The position numbers and the translations under genes were made by a program. Below, piece by piece: positions 40,905 through 52,070 of a DNA stretch of 64,000 nucleotides (position 1 is the stretch's first letter; every line of letters starts with the position of its first letter). Where the stretch lies: assembly GCA_958510825.1 (NCBI GenBank), contig OY294049.1:20329536-20393535 (forward strand), read 5' to 3'. The stretch is from Brachypterus glaber. Taxonomy: Eukaryota > Arthropoda > Insecta > Coleoptera > Kateretidae. The notes beneath the pieces were generated by a model. The model made no database searches and was not told where the DNA came from. It saw only the letters and a program-made list of their open reading frames with translations.

Positions 40905-41848
40905 TAGAGTGCGGTTCAAAAATAACTCCTCCTTTTAACTTTTAAACGGGTTGAGATGCGACTCAAATTTGGAACCCTTAAACTTTTTTTTGCCATATAT
41001 TTGATATTGGTAGCTTTTAAAATGTGGTCACGGGTCATGGAGGAATTTTTTTTTAACGGAACGAGGGGTCGTGTGATATCTACATCATTTTAAAGCAAAT
41101 ACAATTTGCTATTTAACCATATATTTTTTAATAAAGTTTGTAAGTTTTCTCGTCTCAGAAATAGTCATTGTAATAAATAAGAGATGCCTTAATTTCTGAT
41201 CATTTATTAAAATAAATGCGATGCATTTCGGTTTTTAAAAAACCGTCTTCGGGCATATAACATCTAATTAAAAGGGTTTAAACCCAAAACAAATAATTAA
41301 TTAGATGTTATATGCCCGAAGATGGTTTTTTAAAAACCGAAATGCATCGCATTTATTTTAATAAATGATCAGAAATTAAGGCATCTCTTATTTATTATAT
41401 ATTTTTTTTTAATCGTTTTTAATTTTTTAAGGTTTTCTTTTTTATTTTTTTTTAGATTTCTTTTGTAAAATTTTATTGATGTAATTTCAAATTAGTTTTA
41501 TAGAATAATTTACATATTTGTACAGTAAAATTAACTATTTAAAAATTTGTTTGATTTTTTTTAAGTTTTAATAAAAAAGGCCAGTCTTAACCCTATTTTG
41601 AACCACCTTAAAAATACCTCAAAAAATAAAAATATTTGTATTAAAATAGATAATTTTAAAGACTTTAAAATGATGCACCCCCATTTAAGAAAATTGCTCT
41701 CCATGCTGCTTGTCCACATTTTAAAAGCAACAAATATTGAATGTATGCCAAAAGATAGTTTGTCGTCTTATTTATGTGTTCCAAAAAAGTCAATATCTTA
41801 ACTCGTTCAAAAGTTAAGGGGGGGGTGACTTTTGGTCTGCTCTGTATA
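40905..41848. mobile_element. Fold-back element family G with a nested hairpin
   Basis: The left end AGAGTGCGGTTCAAAAATAA continues CCTTTTAACTTTTAAACGGG and TTGAGATG. The right end on the minus strand reads TACAGAGCAGACCAAAAGTC, CTTAACTTTTGAACGAG and TTAAGATATTG. Ends of the same family occur at 48061-48245 and 49617-49700. The hairpin 41172-41396 is inserted inside. Confidence 0.6.
41172..41396. repeat. Near-perfect ~100-bp-arm hairpin
   Basis: AATAAATAAGAGATGCCTTA at the left tip is mirrored at the right tip. Inside, AAATGCGATGCATTTCGG / CCGAAATGCATCGCATTT and GGGCATATAACATCTAATTA / TAATTAGATGTTATATGCCC. I noticed about one mismatch (GTCTTC against GATG). The loop is about 25 bases. The inner part carries a weak hammerhead-like order of motifs. 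Probably two terminal repeats in head-to-head arrangement. Confidence 0.85.
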
Positions 41849-42031
41849 TATAAAATCTTAATACTATACCCTTTACATTGGTTCAAAAAACAAATAAATA
41901 AAAGGCTGTAGCATCTAGAACAAATATTGTTTAGAATGGATTAAACTATAATAAAGGTTTTTATAAAAAATACCGCATCCTTCATTTTTAATCTTCTAGA
42001 ATAACATTTCAGTGCTTTTAGTAATGACGCC

Positions 42032-42049
42032 CCCCCCCCCCCCCCATTA
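42032..42049. repeat. Poly-C run
   Basis: A run of about 17 C after GACG; a homopolymer and a likely place of length error. Confidence 0.9.
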
Positions 42050-42248
42050 TGCAAACATCAAAGCCAGAAAATAGCTATCCAATTAAATTTATTTGTATTT
42101 CTCCAATTAAAGTTATTTGTATCGTAAACTAGATACTGCATTTGACGATAGAAATACCAATTTAAATTTAAAATATGATAAATTTTAAAATATGTTTTAC
42201 GATAATAGCATTTTGTATATATACAGGTTTAATAATTTAAACAGTATA

Positions 42249-43512
42249 CACTGAGAGCTCGTTACCGTAGTAAATACCAAAGTTTTTGCTTAAATCAAAT
42301 CAAATCAAATCAAATCATATTTATTGGTGTTAAAGAAATACAGCTATACACAAGTCAAGTACTTAATAGTTTTAAACAAAAACAAGTCCAAAAAGGGACA
42401 CATATAAAATGTAAAAGAACACATATAAAATGTAAAATATAAAAGTAAAAAAAAAAAAAACGAAGCCAAACAATCCTAGACTACCTGAATAATGGAATCA
42501 CAGTCCACAAATTCGGCTGTGGAGAAATAGGCTTTGGACAACAAAAAGGTTTTAATTGTTTTTCCAAAACTTACCACCGAAAGGCTGCGAACAGCTGCTG
42601 GCAACTTATTGAATAATCTAAAAGAGTGAAAATTAATAATAATTTCTGCGGTACCGTAGCCGTGAATGTCAGAACCTCTGACAGCGCGATCCTGATTTTT
42701 GTGAGCGTGACGGAGACAGTGATAGATGTAAAGACAAGGTAGTGTGAGATTACCAAGTTCAATGAACTTGTTCCTACATCCATCCCTGTACCCAAGTCCT
42801 GCCACAATCCTGACCGCTTTACGCGTATACGCTGCATACCGAAAATTCTGGCACTCTCAGAACAATCCCCCTAGACGATGATGCCGTAACTCAATATGGA
42901 CTGGATGAGTGCAAAATAAGCTGTTCGTAGAACACTGGTAGATACTGTACCTTGCTGAGATCTTAAGCAAAAAATCTGGTTTGCCAATTTTGATGTTAGA
43001 GCATCAGCGTGCGGTTTCCAGGTTAAAACCGGATCAAGGGTCACACCTAAAAACCTCACACTGGTTGCTCCTTCAAAGCCCTGTGAATCACTGAGTGTTA
43101 ACAAAACTCCGTTTTTGAGTGGTTTAGTGAGAGACCGTTGCAGGCAAACCAGTTTGATGCTTTTGATTGTGCCAACACAGCCCAATTTAGTACCTGACCA
43201 AGATCTTTACCTTTAACTGTTATGGTGGTATCATCAGCAAAATGCACACAATCAGTGAGGCAGTTTATAAAGTCATTAATAACAATTAAGAAAAATAACG
43301 GACATAGAATGGACCCTTGAGGGACACCGATTGAGACACCTTTTGCTGACGAAGCCCACGAAAGTTTAGTTAAAATTCACTGGTTGTTACAATTACCAGA
43401 ACTATAACAATGTTAAGTATTACTGTAATAACCAGTGAATGTTAACTAAACTTTCGTGGGGTTCCATATAAGCAAAAACGTTTGGTATTTACTACGGAAC
43501 GAGCTCTTAGTG
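42249..43512. mobile_element. MITE related to the element at 20108, interrupted by a LINE
   Basis: The left end CACTGAGAGCTCGTTACCG, TAGTAAATACCAAAGTTTTTGC stops at about 42292. The inverted right part CGTTTGGTATTTACTACGG, GAGCTCTTAGTG ends at 43512. The core hairpin (TTCACTGGTTGTTACAATTACC / GTATTACTGTAATAACCAGTGAA) lies at 43378-43440. Between 42293 and about 43357 sits a 5'-truncated LINE. Without it the MITE is about 200 bp. Confidence 0.75.
42293..43357 (-). pseudogene. 5'-truncated LINE, RT C-terminal half, frameshifted
   Basis: Minus strand. It begins within RT at GVSIGVPQGSILCPLFFL and INDF (43357-43270), then HFADDTTITVKGKDLGQVLN, with the catalytic FADD present. It then shifts frame to SIKLVCLQRSLTKPL…VRFLGVTLDPVLTWKPHADAL (43185-42871), and shifts again to AGLGYRDGCRNKFIELGNLTLPCLYIYH (42805-42476). 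The 3' end has a short untranslated stretch and a tail of repeated GATTT (42293-42317). At least two frameshifts make it dead. A relative at 60704 has the same 3' end style. Confidence 0.85.
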
Positions 43513-43794
43513 CAGCACTTTTTTAGTTTTTTGTTCAAAATTCCTCATTCTTATGATTTATAATTTTCAAAAATAGAAAAAAATAGGATTAAAAATATTA
43601 GTGATCTGCTAAATAGTTTTTTATTTTATTTTACTCAAAGCATTATTAATTTTTCAATGGTAGGTATAACCCTGTATGGTTGTATGTTTTTAAAAGAAAA
43701 ACTATTAAATTTTTGTAGTTTCTAAATACGGTAGTTAGGTATAATAATAAAAATTACGATTAATGACCCTTATCTTGATCATTTATACAGGGCG
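43513..43794. other. No recognisable feature
   Basis: AT-rich flank without ORF or repeat boundary. Confidence 0.35.
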
Positions 43795-43882
43795 ATTCAG
43801 AAATAAGTTAAAAAATTTTAAGGGGTGATTCTAGGTTCAAAAATATAAAAAAAGTACCTATAAAGGTTGGTCCCGAAAAGCC
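43795..43882. repeat. Left end of a fold-back repeat, cut by the assembly gap
   Basis: CAGGGCGATTCAGAAATAAG after TA, then TTTTAAGGGGTGATTCTAGG and CCTATAAAGGTTGGTCC. It matches 11945-12055 (inverted there). The sequence is lost in the N run. Confidence 0.65.
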
Positions 43883-44082
43883 NNNNNNNNNNNNNNNNNN
43901 NNNNNNNNNNNNNNNNNNNNNNNNNNNNNNNNNNNNNNNNNNNNNNNNNNNNNNNNNNNNNNNNNNNNNNNNNNNNNNNNNNNNNNNNNNNNNNNNNNNN
44001 NNNNNNNNNNNNNNNNNNNNNNNNNNNNNNNNNNNNNNNNNNNNNNNNNNNNNNNNNNNNNNNNNNNNNNNNNNNNNNNNNN
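43883..44082. other. Assembly gap, 200 N
   Basis: Exactly 200 N, a customary placeholder, so the real size is unknown. It is located at the edge of a very large inverted repeat. Confidence 0.99.
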
Positions 44083-45324
44083 CTAAAAAAATACACATTT
44101 TCAAATGCTAATAACTCCAAAACTATTCAATAGATTTATTTGACCTTTTTTTTATTTTAAAGCTTGAACTTTTAGCTCTTAATTACTGGAATAAAAATTA
44201 TCAAAAATCTTTTTTAAACCGGCAGCAATGAAAATTACACAGCTATGTTTTTTTACTGCTTCTTTCGATATGCGCACGGTTTGCCACTGCATATTTTTTT
44301 ACAATTTAATTAATTGATTTTATAGGCCAATTAAATGGGAGTAATTTCTTTTTTAACTTTTTAATTTTCCTTTTCTCGTTTAGGAGATATACGTTTTTTT
44401 CTGAAAATAAACATTTTTGCAAATAACAAAAAAACTACACAGTGGATTTAATTGATTTATTTTTTAATTTGAAGCTTAAGTCCTTAACTTTTATTTATTT
44501 AATTTAAGTTTCTGGTGCAAACATGTTTAAACTGGGTTTACATTGCTTAAATAGTCATGTTTTTTTTACCCAATCTTTTTTGATGCAATTTAACCACAAA
44601 CTCAAATGTTTCCATAAGTTTTAAAACTTATTCTAAAAGCCACACTTATTGTGACTGATTCCTTCTTTTATTTTTTATCATAAGTCTTCTCATTTAGGAG
44701 AAATTAAAGTTTTTCGGAAAAAGTGACTTGTTAATCAGTGGGCTAGTGCCACCCCTGTAAAACTGTATATGACGGAAAAGCGTCGATAGAATATAAAGAT
44801 CTATTGCACTTCTATAACTTTAGCTTAAATAAATACATTTAATTAACACGTTTTCTGCGTTAGCAACTTTTTGGTTCCCAGCTCAGACTGCGTTTTTAGG
44901 CATATATGTCGAACGAACTTTGCACAGACTGTTTAAATCTCTAATAGTACTCCAAAAACAAGTTCTAACGTCTTTTTAAGGACTTTTTGCTTTTTAATTT
45001 TTTTTAAACAAAATATTTTATCAAATAAAATAACAATAAACAAATTTTAAATTTTATTAAAATTATTTAATAACAATTATAAACACAAAAAAACGTATTA
45101 GACGTGTATGTTTTTTTACAACAATGCTGTTTTTCGTTATTATTAGTTACATTACATTATGGTCAATAAAACATTCAATTTAATTTAACAAAACACTAAA
45201 ACTAACCAACATTACACGGTTGAGGCTAGGTTATCAATGTGTATACACTATAGTTAAAATTTATCTACATAAATATTATAGACGTTATAGTCATATTTCC
45301 CAATGTTTTTCATACAGAATTAGG

Positions 45325-45400
45325 TTTTAAAAATGGTATGCGGCTTTGCATTGTCTTGCATGTAAATAAAGTCATCGCCTATAAATCCGGCGTAAGGTAC
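45325..45400 (-). pseudogene. Tc1-like transposase DDE fragment
   Basis: In the frame next to the helix-turn-helix ORF, the minus strand encodes AGFIGDDFIYMQDNAKPH and T, then soon stops. MQDNAxPHT is the box around the second catalytic Asp of Tc1/mariner transposases. It abuts the N-terminal piece directly, so the ~150 residues that should lie between have been deleted. Confidence 0.75.
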
Positions 45401-45662
45401 GACGTGCTCTTCCAAAATTAACTGAATTTAGACGACGATTCCGCAGGGAATTAAGCTCGATAAATCGGTCATCCCGAGCGGACGTGCACCTATGTCTGCC
45501 AGCTCCTTGGCGTCGACTAAAGGAACCGGTCTCCTCAAAACGTTGGAATACTCTTCTTACCGCTGCTCTCGTAATATTTAACTGTTGAGCAACATAACGC
45601 TGACTGTGCCCTTCTTGTAGCAGAGCTACAGCTTGGGCAGCTACTTCCGGACTTGTTTCCAT
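45372..45662 (-). CDS. Tc1-like transposase N-terminal helix-turn-helix fragment
   Basis: 96 residues starting about 110 bp from the inner repeat edge, as usual for Tc1-like genes. The first domain has SPEVAAQAVALLQEGHSQRY then VAQQLNITRAAVRRVFQRF, a paired-type helix-turn-helix that binds the terminal repeats. Then ETGSFSRRQGAGRHRCTSAR, the GRPR-like linker, and DDRFIELNSLRNRR, the start of the second DNA-binding subdomain. After residue ~82 the frame runs out of homology because of an internal deletion fused to the DDE fragment. Not functional. Confidence 0.85.
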   Translation of the reverse strand: METSPEVAAQAVALLQEGHSQRYVAQQLNITRAAVRRVFQRFEETGSFSRRQGAGRHRCTSARDDRFIELNSLRNRRLNSVNFGRARRTLRRIYRR

Positions 45663-46430
45663 TTAAATAATACAATTAAATAAAATTTTAACGAGTTAAA
45701 AAAGTATTGTCACATAAGTGACAAGTCTTGTCAATCATAAAAAAGTTAGTTACAGGGGTGGCACTAGCCCACCACTTAAAAAGTCCTTATTTACCAAAAA
45801 AACATAATTTCTCCTAAATGAGAAGACTTATGATAAAAAATAAAAGACGGAATCAGTCACAATAAGTGTGGCTATTAGAATAAGTTTTAAAACTTATGGA
45901 AAGATTTGAGTTTGTGTTTAAATTGCAACAAAAAAGATCGAGTAAAAAAAACATGACTATTTAAGCAATGTAAACTCAGTTTAAACATGTTTCCAACAGA
46001 AACCTAAATTAAATAAATAAAAGTTAACGATTTAAGCTTCAAACTAAAAAAAAAATCAATTAAATCCATTGCGTAGTTTTTTTGTTACTTGCAAAAATGT
46101 AAATTTTTAGAAAAAACCTTATATCTCCTAAACGAGAAAAGGAAAATTAAAAAATTTAAAAAGAGATTACTTCCATTTAATTAGGCTATAAAATCAATTA
46201 ATTAAATTGTAAAAAAACATGCAGTGGCGAACCATGCGCATATCGAAAGGTGCAGTAAAAAAACATAGCTGTGCACTTTTCATTGCTGCCGGTATAAAAA
46301 AAGATGTTTGATAATTTTTATTCCAGTAAGTAAGAGCTAAAAGTTCAAGCTTCAAAATAAAAAAAAGATCGAATAAATCCATTAAATAGTTTTGGAGATA
46401 TTTGCATTCAAAAATGTGTATTTTTTTAGG

Positions 46431-48060
46431 TGGGCCGATATTTTTGAGCAGAAGTGTAGGTTAGAAATATACTTTTACGCAGATCTGGATATGTTTCTGG
46501 AGCTTTGCCTTGCTGTGTTTTAGTTTTATTAATAATGGAATAAAGAAGATATAACATTAACTAGAAAAACTTTTATACAATAAAACAGTGGGCAGAAATA
46601 AATAATTTGTTGCATGTTTTCAAACTCATAGAAAGAACATGATAAATATTTTTTTATAAAATGAAATATAGACCTCTTAAATACTTCTTCGTATGTTTGA
46701 TATAATAAATTAGGAAAATAAATAGTACATTATTAAACTCTTTAAAGCTTTAACCTAGAAGATTACCTAATATAAGGTAACTGTTAAAATTCTTAAATTA
46801 GCAATCCTAATGAACTAAAACCAAAAACTATTCTACCATAGAGAAATTAATTCTGACATAAAGTATTTGTTATACTTGTGTTATAGTCACACGGTAAGAA
46901 ACCTACGACGAAAAGTATTTTATATTCGCGGAGATCGCCATCTATACATGCCATTGATATAGCAAAAACGTGTAACTAACACTGGTGATATTTATAAATT
47001 TAAGGATGGTGTCGGTTTTGTCGTGGAACATAAAATATACAATTGTTAATAAAATAGGTAAAAATTGTGAATAAAATAGTATACAAATCTAGGCGGAAAA
47101 TTTTATTTTTCCTTCGGGAATTTTCATAAGGACACGAAAAATTTTCCACCTTAGTATGTATTACTAATAGTAACATACTATGTAATATACTATTAATATT
47201 TACTGTGAAGCGCCTTTTGTGAAGTGCGGAGCAATATATATATATTTTCTTTATACAAGCTATCAAGCTGTCAGCAAGTTGTAGCTGTAAACATATGGGT
47301 TAATATTTAATATGGGGATGTTTACCACTAAATTAAGTGATGGGTTTTTAACAGCCTAAAATTTAACCACTCTTGAACGCTTTGTAAACGAATTTAGGCC
47401 TCATGCAGATTAGGTAATTAAATGCGATTTTAACCCTACAGTAAAATTTAAATCCTGCGGTTAAGTTCAAACTGCCAAAATAAAATGTCTACACTGTAAA
47501 CATAAAGTATAAGATCAAATATTATTTTTAAGCAAATATTTATATAATAAAATAAATTGTGACTTTTTGACAGCAGTGTATATAAAGGTACTATAGAAAC
47601 GCCTTTTTTAAGTTTTAAGCCATATCCTGAAAAGTACCATAACAAAGTTCTGTGCCAAATTTCATCTACAAAAACTTTTAAAAGAACGCGTTTTTTGAAA
47701 TACCCTACTGTATACATTATGGGTGTTTTATGTTTTCTTTATTTGAAAGTCCAATGGGGGAAGATGCGTCTTGCAAAGACAAAAAAAAGAGTATATTTTA
47801 TTTTATTTATTATTTCAATTTTGTGCCCTCTACAAAGGATTACATTTTGTAACTTTTAGGAAAAATGTTAAAAAAATAAAAATAAGAAAAAACTTTTTAT
47901 TGGAAAAACAAATAAGTTTTACAACCGAAAATAAAATTTACAAACATCATAGGCCATATTTTAAGCCACTTTAGATTCTGCTGAGGCTGAGGCGTAATTT
48001 TACGTGATTTAACTCTTATGCGAATAATTCCAAAAATTGCTCCGAAAAAATTAAAAAATA
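46431..48060. other. AT-rich stretch, no gene recognised
   Basis: Several frames of 60-90 codons exist on both strands (for example 47000-47266 minus, 47771-47974 plus), but their composition is that of translated A/T-rich DNA. A hairpin at 47093-47155 pairs GGCGGAAAATTTT with AAAATTTTCCACC around CCTTCGGGAATTTTC. Confidence 0.4.
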
Positions 48061-48245
48061 TGTGGGCAAATAGATAATTTTATAAGCTTTAAAATGATAT
48101 ATCACACCCCTTTCTGTTTAAAAAAATCCCCCTTGCCCCCCTGTCCAAAAAATTATTTGGGTTATGTTGTTATGTTTTCCAAATTTCATATCTTAAGCCG
48201 TTCAAAAGTTAAAGGGGGGAGGCAGACTTTTGACACGCTGTGTAT
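48061..48245. repeat. Right-end fragment of fold-back family G
   Basis: ATATCTTAAGCCGTTCAAAAG, TTAAAGGGGGGAGGC and GACTTTTGACACGCTGTGTA correspond to the right end at 41780-41848. TTTAAAATGATATATCACACCCC matches 41660-41690. Confidence 0.6.
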
Positions 48246-48837
48246 ACATTACAAATGTGAAGAAATACGATATTTTCATTAATTTTAAAGGCTTTGTATA
48301 GGGCTCAAGACGACCTTTAATCTGATTAGAAGGCATATTTTGTTTGGTATTGCGTTTTGAAATTCCAGATTTCATTTGTTCCGCCCACCCTAGTATACAT
48401 ACTGTACAAATAAGTATTCACAAGAAATAAAGACTTTTGTTGGCTTTGATGTAATATAGCGATACAACACGATTTCACTCTTAATTAATTAGTTCTGTTT
48501 GAGGAAAATTCATAATTAAACAATGCTCGTCTTATTAAAATTTGAAGACAATCAAACGCCCTTCTACTTAATTTAATTTGTTACTATTAATAAGATGGTT
48601 ATTCTTTTGTGCACAACTTTCAATAGAACAATGAAGAAACGTTTCTTTAAAATAAAATTCAAAATAGCCAGATATAAACCTCATTTGATTTTTCCATAGG
48701 CTTCATTAATGGTATTTAAGCAACAGCCCCAATAATGCTATTAAAATATTTTATGACCAATTTTTCTAGACAAAGGGAATTTAGGGAAAATAAATTAGGG
48801 AGCAACTAGTCGTACACACAGTTTCATTTTAAGGTTT
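48246..48837. other. No recognisable feature
   Basis: AT-rich sequence. Nothing recognised on either strand. Confidence 0.35.
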
Positions 48838-49477
48838 TTAAGGGGTCTTTCCTTCAAATTAAAGAAAACATTATTTTTTTTATATATATAGAAACAAAAA
48901 AGATATCATTGTTAAATTTTGTAGGTATGTTTATTTAATTTTAAAAATACAAAAAAAAATAGATTTTTAAAGTCCCATATTTTGGCCATAAATTTTTTTG
49001 AAAAAAACATCAAAAAACGATGGTCGCCATAATTCCGGACGTTTGGATCGACTGAAAAAAAAACGGGATATTATTCAGTATTGAAGTCGCTATAGCATGC
49101 ACTAAAAGATTTTTTTGGCCAAAAAATAAGAAAATGGCCTGCATTTATTTTTTAATTTTTAAAAAACGTCGGTCGTTTTGTTTTTTTTTTGTCCAAAAAA
49201 CTTTCTTCTAGTTCAGGCTATAGCTACTTTAATAGTGAGTAATATCCCTTTTTTTTAGTGGATGCAAACGGCCGAAATTACGGCGAACGGTAGTTTTTCA
49301 TATTTTTTTTTTTAATTTATGGCCAAAAAATGGCACTTTAAAAATTTAAAAATGTTTTTTGTATTTTTTGAACATACCTTCAAAACTTCACAATAATATC
49401 TTTTTTCTTTCTACAGATATAAAAAAATAAAATAAAAAAAAAATATTTTTAAACTTTGAAGGTAGAAAGACCCTTAA
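48838..49477. mobile_element. Fold-back element flanked by TTAA
   Basis: TTAAGGGGTCTTTCCTTCAAA at the left is mirrored by TTTGAAGGTAGAAAGACCCTTAA at the right. The arms continue for about 300 bp (TAAATTTTTTTGAAAAAAAC; CCATAATTCCGGACGTTTGG against AAACGGCCGAAATTACGG). Both ends include TTAA, a target typical of piggyBac-type elements. Non-coding. Confidence 0.65.
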
Positions 49478-50370
49478 CGTATGTTTTTTATGAAAAATGT
49501 ATTCTCTCTGTTTGAATGGTAGGCCACGTCTCCAAGTGGTATGAAAATCACCAAACCTGCAGAGAAACCAACGTAGACCAACAATTAAAAACAGTTAAGG
49601 TATTTTTTCATATACAGAGCGATCCAAAAGTCATTCTTAACTTTTGAACGAGTTAATATATCGACTTCAAACGAAAACGTAAATTAGACAACTCAAACTA
49701 GAAGGGCTCTCAGCATTGAATATGAGTAGGGGTGGGTCGTGTGATATTTTTTAAAGATTATAATTTTTTTTTATTTAATCATATTTTTTTGATTTTTTTT
49801 GAGCCTTTTTTTAGGGTTTAAAATAGGGTTAAAAATGGAGATTATCTTTAAAATAAAAAATGCACATTTTTATGTTGAAATGCGTAAGTTATACTTTTAC
49901 ACTATTTTAAATGATATATAAAAATTTTACAACAAAAATCTTATTTTCCCCTCTTAACTTTTGAACAAGTTAAGATATCGACTTCATATTTAGAAAATAG
50001 GGCAACTTATACTATCTGCGTATATGTATAAGCAAAAGCTAAAAATATCATATATATATAAAATATCGTATACGTATATTTGATATTTTCAGCTTTTAAA
50101 TTTTTGAAATTTTTGAAAAAGTTTTAATTTTTAATTTTTTTTGTTGTTTTTTTTTAAGGCTGTGTCTTAAAATTTAAATTTAAAACTGTGTGTGCCGAGG
50201 TATTTTAAATTAAAAAAAAAACGGCTTGGATAGTCAAAACTAATTTTACCGTAGTAGGTGGCGTTTTTTAAATGTTTTTTTATATTTTTCTTTCTGTTCT
50301 TATCTGGTCTATATTTGACTATATGTTACCATTCAAAAAGTCTACGACTAAAATGCCTTTTACGCTTTAA
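49478..50370. other. Dispersed repeat fragments of family G
   Basis: 49617-49700 (CAGAGCGATCCAAAAGTCAT, TTAACTTTTGAACGAGTTAA) is a left end of family G. The phrase recurs at 49960 (CTTAACTTTTGAACAAGTTAA). 49805-49930 resembles 6530-6650. No gene. Confidence 0.55.
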
Positions 50371-50418
50371 TCAACCCTGAGGATGTTTACAAAGAATAAA
50401 CGAAACTGTCGGTTTAGT
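50371..50418 (+). ncRNA. Hammerhead-ribozyme-like motif
   Basis: The order of a type I hammerhead is present: stem I strand TCAACC, core CTGAGGA (50377-50383), a stem-loop GTTTA…TAAAC, core GAAA (50402-50405), a very short stem III, GTC (50408-50410) and the stem I partner GGTT. Position 7 of the core may be any base. Stem III is extremely short, as in the minimal hammerheads of Penelope-like elements and retrozymes. No protein of such an element is near. Self-cleavage is not shown by sequence alone. Confidence 0.4.
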
Positions 50419-51254
50419 TAACAAAGTTTTTAGCGTTGTTTTCTTTTTGGCCTATATCCCATAACTCAACCAATTTTATAAATATTTGAGGTCGTTACCA
50501 GTTTTTAATTGGATAGTTCAGTTGTAGTTATTTTTCCAGGAAACCAAACTGCTGATGTCATAAATGTATAAAGTTAAATTTATGATAAAACGAATTTAAT
50601 TATTTGAGAGATTATTTAGATTTTTATTTTTCATATGTTTGACATTATTTTGCCGTCGCTAAAACAACAATATTGGTTACCAGTTTAAGCACATGTGGTT
50701 ATAACAAAACAAATTTATATAGGTTTGTGAACTGCAAAACACGTGTTAAAATAAAAACACAGCATTTATAAAAAGGGGGTAAGCGCCAGAGGTTTTTTCT
50801 TTTTCTACTAAAAGAATAGTATGTGTTTTTTTTTTAAGTAGGTTTTATTTCATTTAAACAGTCTATTAGTAAATTAAATAAAAATTTGATTTAGATGTAT
50901 TTTTTTTTAAATATTGCTTATATTACTATACATTTTTAGGTCAAATTTGATTTTTAAATACAGTTCTTAAAATTTTAAAATGACCGTGTTGCATTGTGTT
51001 TGTAAGAAATTCCCACCGAACTATTACTGAATAAAATATGCGGTTAGGCCTGATGCAACCAGATAAATAGGTAATTACGGAACAACCATTTTTCTGGTTG
51101 CTGCAACCATAAATCTGGCAGGCAACAGCAGTCAGCTTGGATTTTAGATAAGTGGTAAGTAAAACAATGTTTCTTGTTACTTTTACCAGATTTATTGTTG
51201 ATTTTACCAGACTTCTTGATGTGTATTTAACTATTGATCTGGTTGATCCAACCA
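50419..51254. other. Unassigned; small cluster of CCAGAT motifs at 51050-51262
   Basis: No ORF of note. From 51050 the motifs AACCAGATAAAT, TCTGGTTGCTGCAACC, ACCAGATTTATTG and ATCTGGTTGATCCAACCAGAT appear in both orientations, perhaps the remains of a small TIR element. Confidence 0.4.
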
Positions 51255-52070
51255 GATTATTATGTTATTCACAGCGCATGTGCTAGAATATTATACGGTA
51301 GTGTCGAATTTTCAAAAAAAAATCAAAAATCGTCCTAGACAAAAAAATCTTGGATATAAATTTGATTCAGGAAAAATAAGCAAGTTTTCTTTTTTTGTTC
51401 AAATGTCTGTCTGTCCCTCTGATGTCACGATTTTTCTCAATAGGATAACTCAAGAAAGACAGAACACAAAATAAAAAAAATCTGGAGTGCGGCAGACCAA
51501 TTGTTACGTATTTTGGGTCGCTGAATCTGAATCTGAGGTCAGAATTGAAAAGTTAGCCTTCAAAATTGCGGATCCAATATGGCGGATTAAATTTTTTAAA
51601 GTTGCTCGGATTTGCTTAAAACTTTATACTCGGGGGTTTTTGGGGTCGCTGATTACGAATCTGGTGCCAGTTTTCCGAAATTCAAAATAGCGGATCCAAT
51701 ATGGAGGATTAAATTTTCCGAGAAACTTTAAAAAATCCAATCTGTCATATTGGATCCTCCATTTTGAATTTTGGAAAACTGGCACTAGATTCATAATCAG
51801 CGTCCCAAAAACCCTCGAGTACCAAGTTTCAAGCAAATGCGAGTAATAAATATAAAAAAAAAATATAATTCGCCATATTGGATTCGCCATTTTGAACGCT
51901 AACTTTTAAATTCTGACCTCGGATTCAGATTCAACTACCCAAAATACGTAAGAATTGACTAGTCGAGTATGCCGCACTTAAGATTATTTTTTTTGTGTGC
52001 CGGTGTAATCCGATGAACTAGAAATTTTCAGGAAAAAGTTGTGTTAGGAGAACTTCCTTATTTTTTTTGA
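51255..52070. mobile_element. Dispersed element with a fold-back core
   Basis: It starts TTCACAGCGCATGTGCTAG and shares this 5' part (TATACGGTAGTGTCGAATTTT, CCTAGACAAAAAA) with 59100-59200. The core 51465-52000 is a palindrome centred near 51725: GAATCTGAATCTGAGGTCAG against CTGACCTCGGATTCAGATTC, GCGGATCCAATATGGCGG against CGCCATATTGGATTCGCC, TCTGGTGCCAGTTTTCC inverted. The right part (GAAAGTAATCCCCCAAAAAC) matches 60588-60605. The apex is related to the fold-back at 6821. Non-coding. Confidence 0.75.

Larger units (their letters stand above)
44083..46430. mobile_element. Tc1/mariner relic inside ~650-bp inverted arms
   Basis: The left arm 44083-44760 (CTAAAAAAATACACATTTT at its outer edge, GGGCTAGTGCCACCCCTGTAA at its inner edge) is mirrored by 45750-46430 (TTACAGGGGTGGCACTAGCCC inside, AAAATGTGTATTTTTTTAG outside). 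Between them, 44761-45749 carries two fragments of a Tc1-like transposase on the minus strand. CAGTGGGC at the inner edge resembles Tc1 termini, but the palindrome runs through it without a break, so the arms seem to be long terminal repeats of one element. Confidence 0.75.

Noticed and set aside
41298..41396. A strong hammerhead at the 41-kb hairpin
   Set aside because: The core has CCGAAGA where CTGANGA is required, so only a weak resemblance is kept in the findings.
43808..44133. Frames crossing the N run
   Set aside because: Unknown bases make them meaningless.
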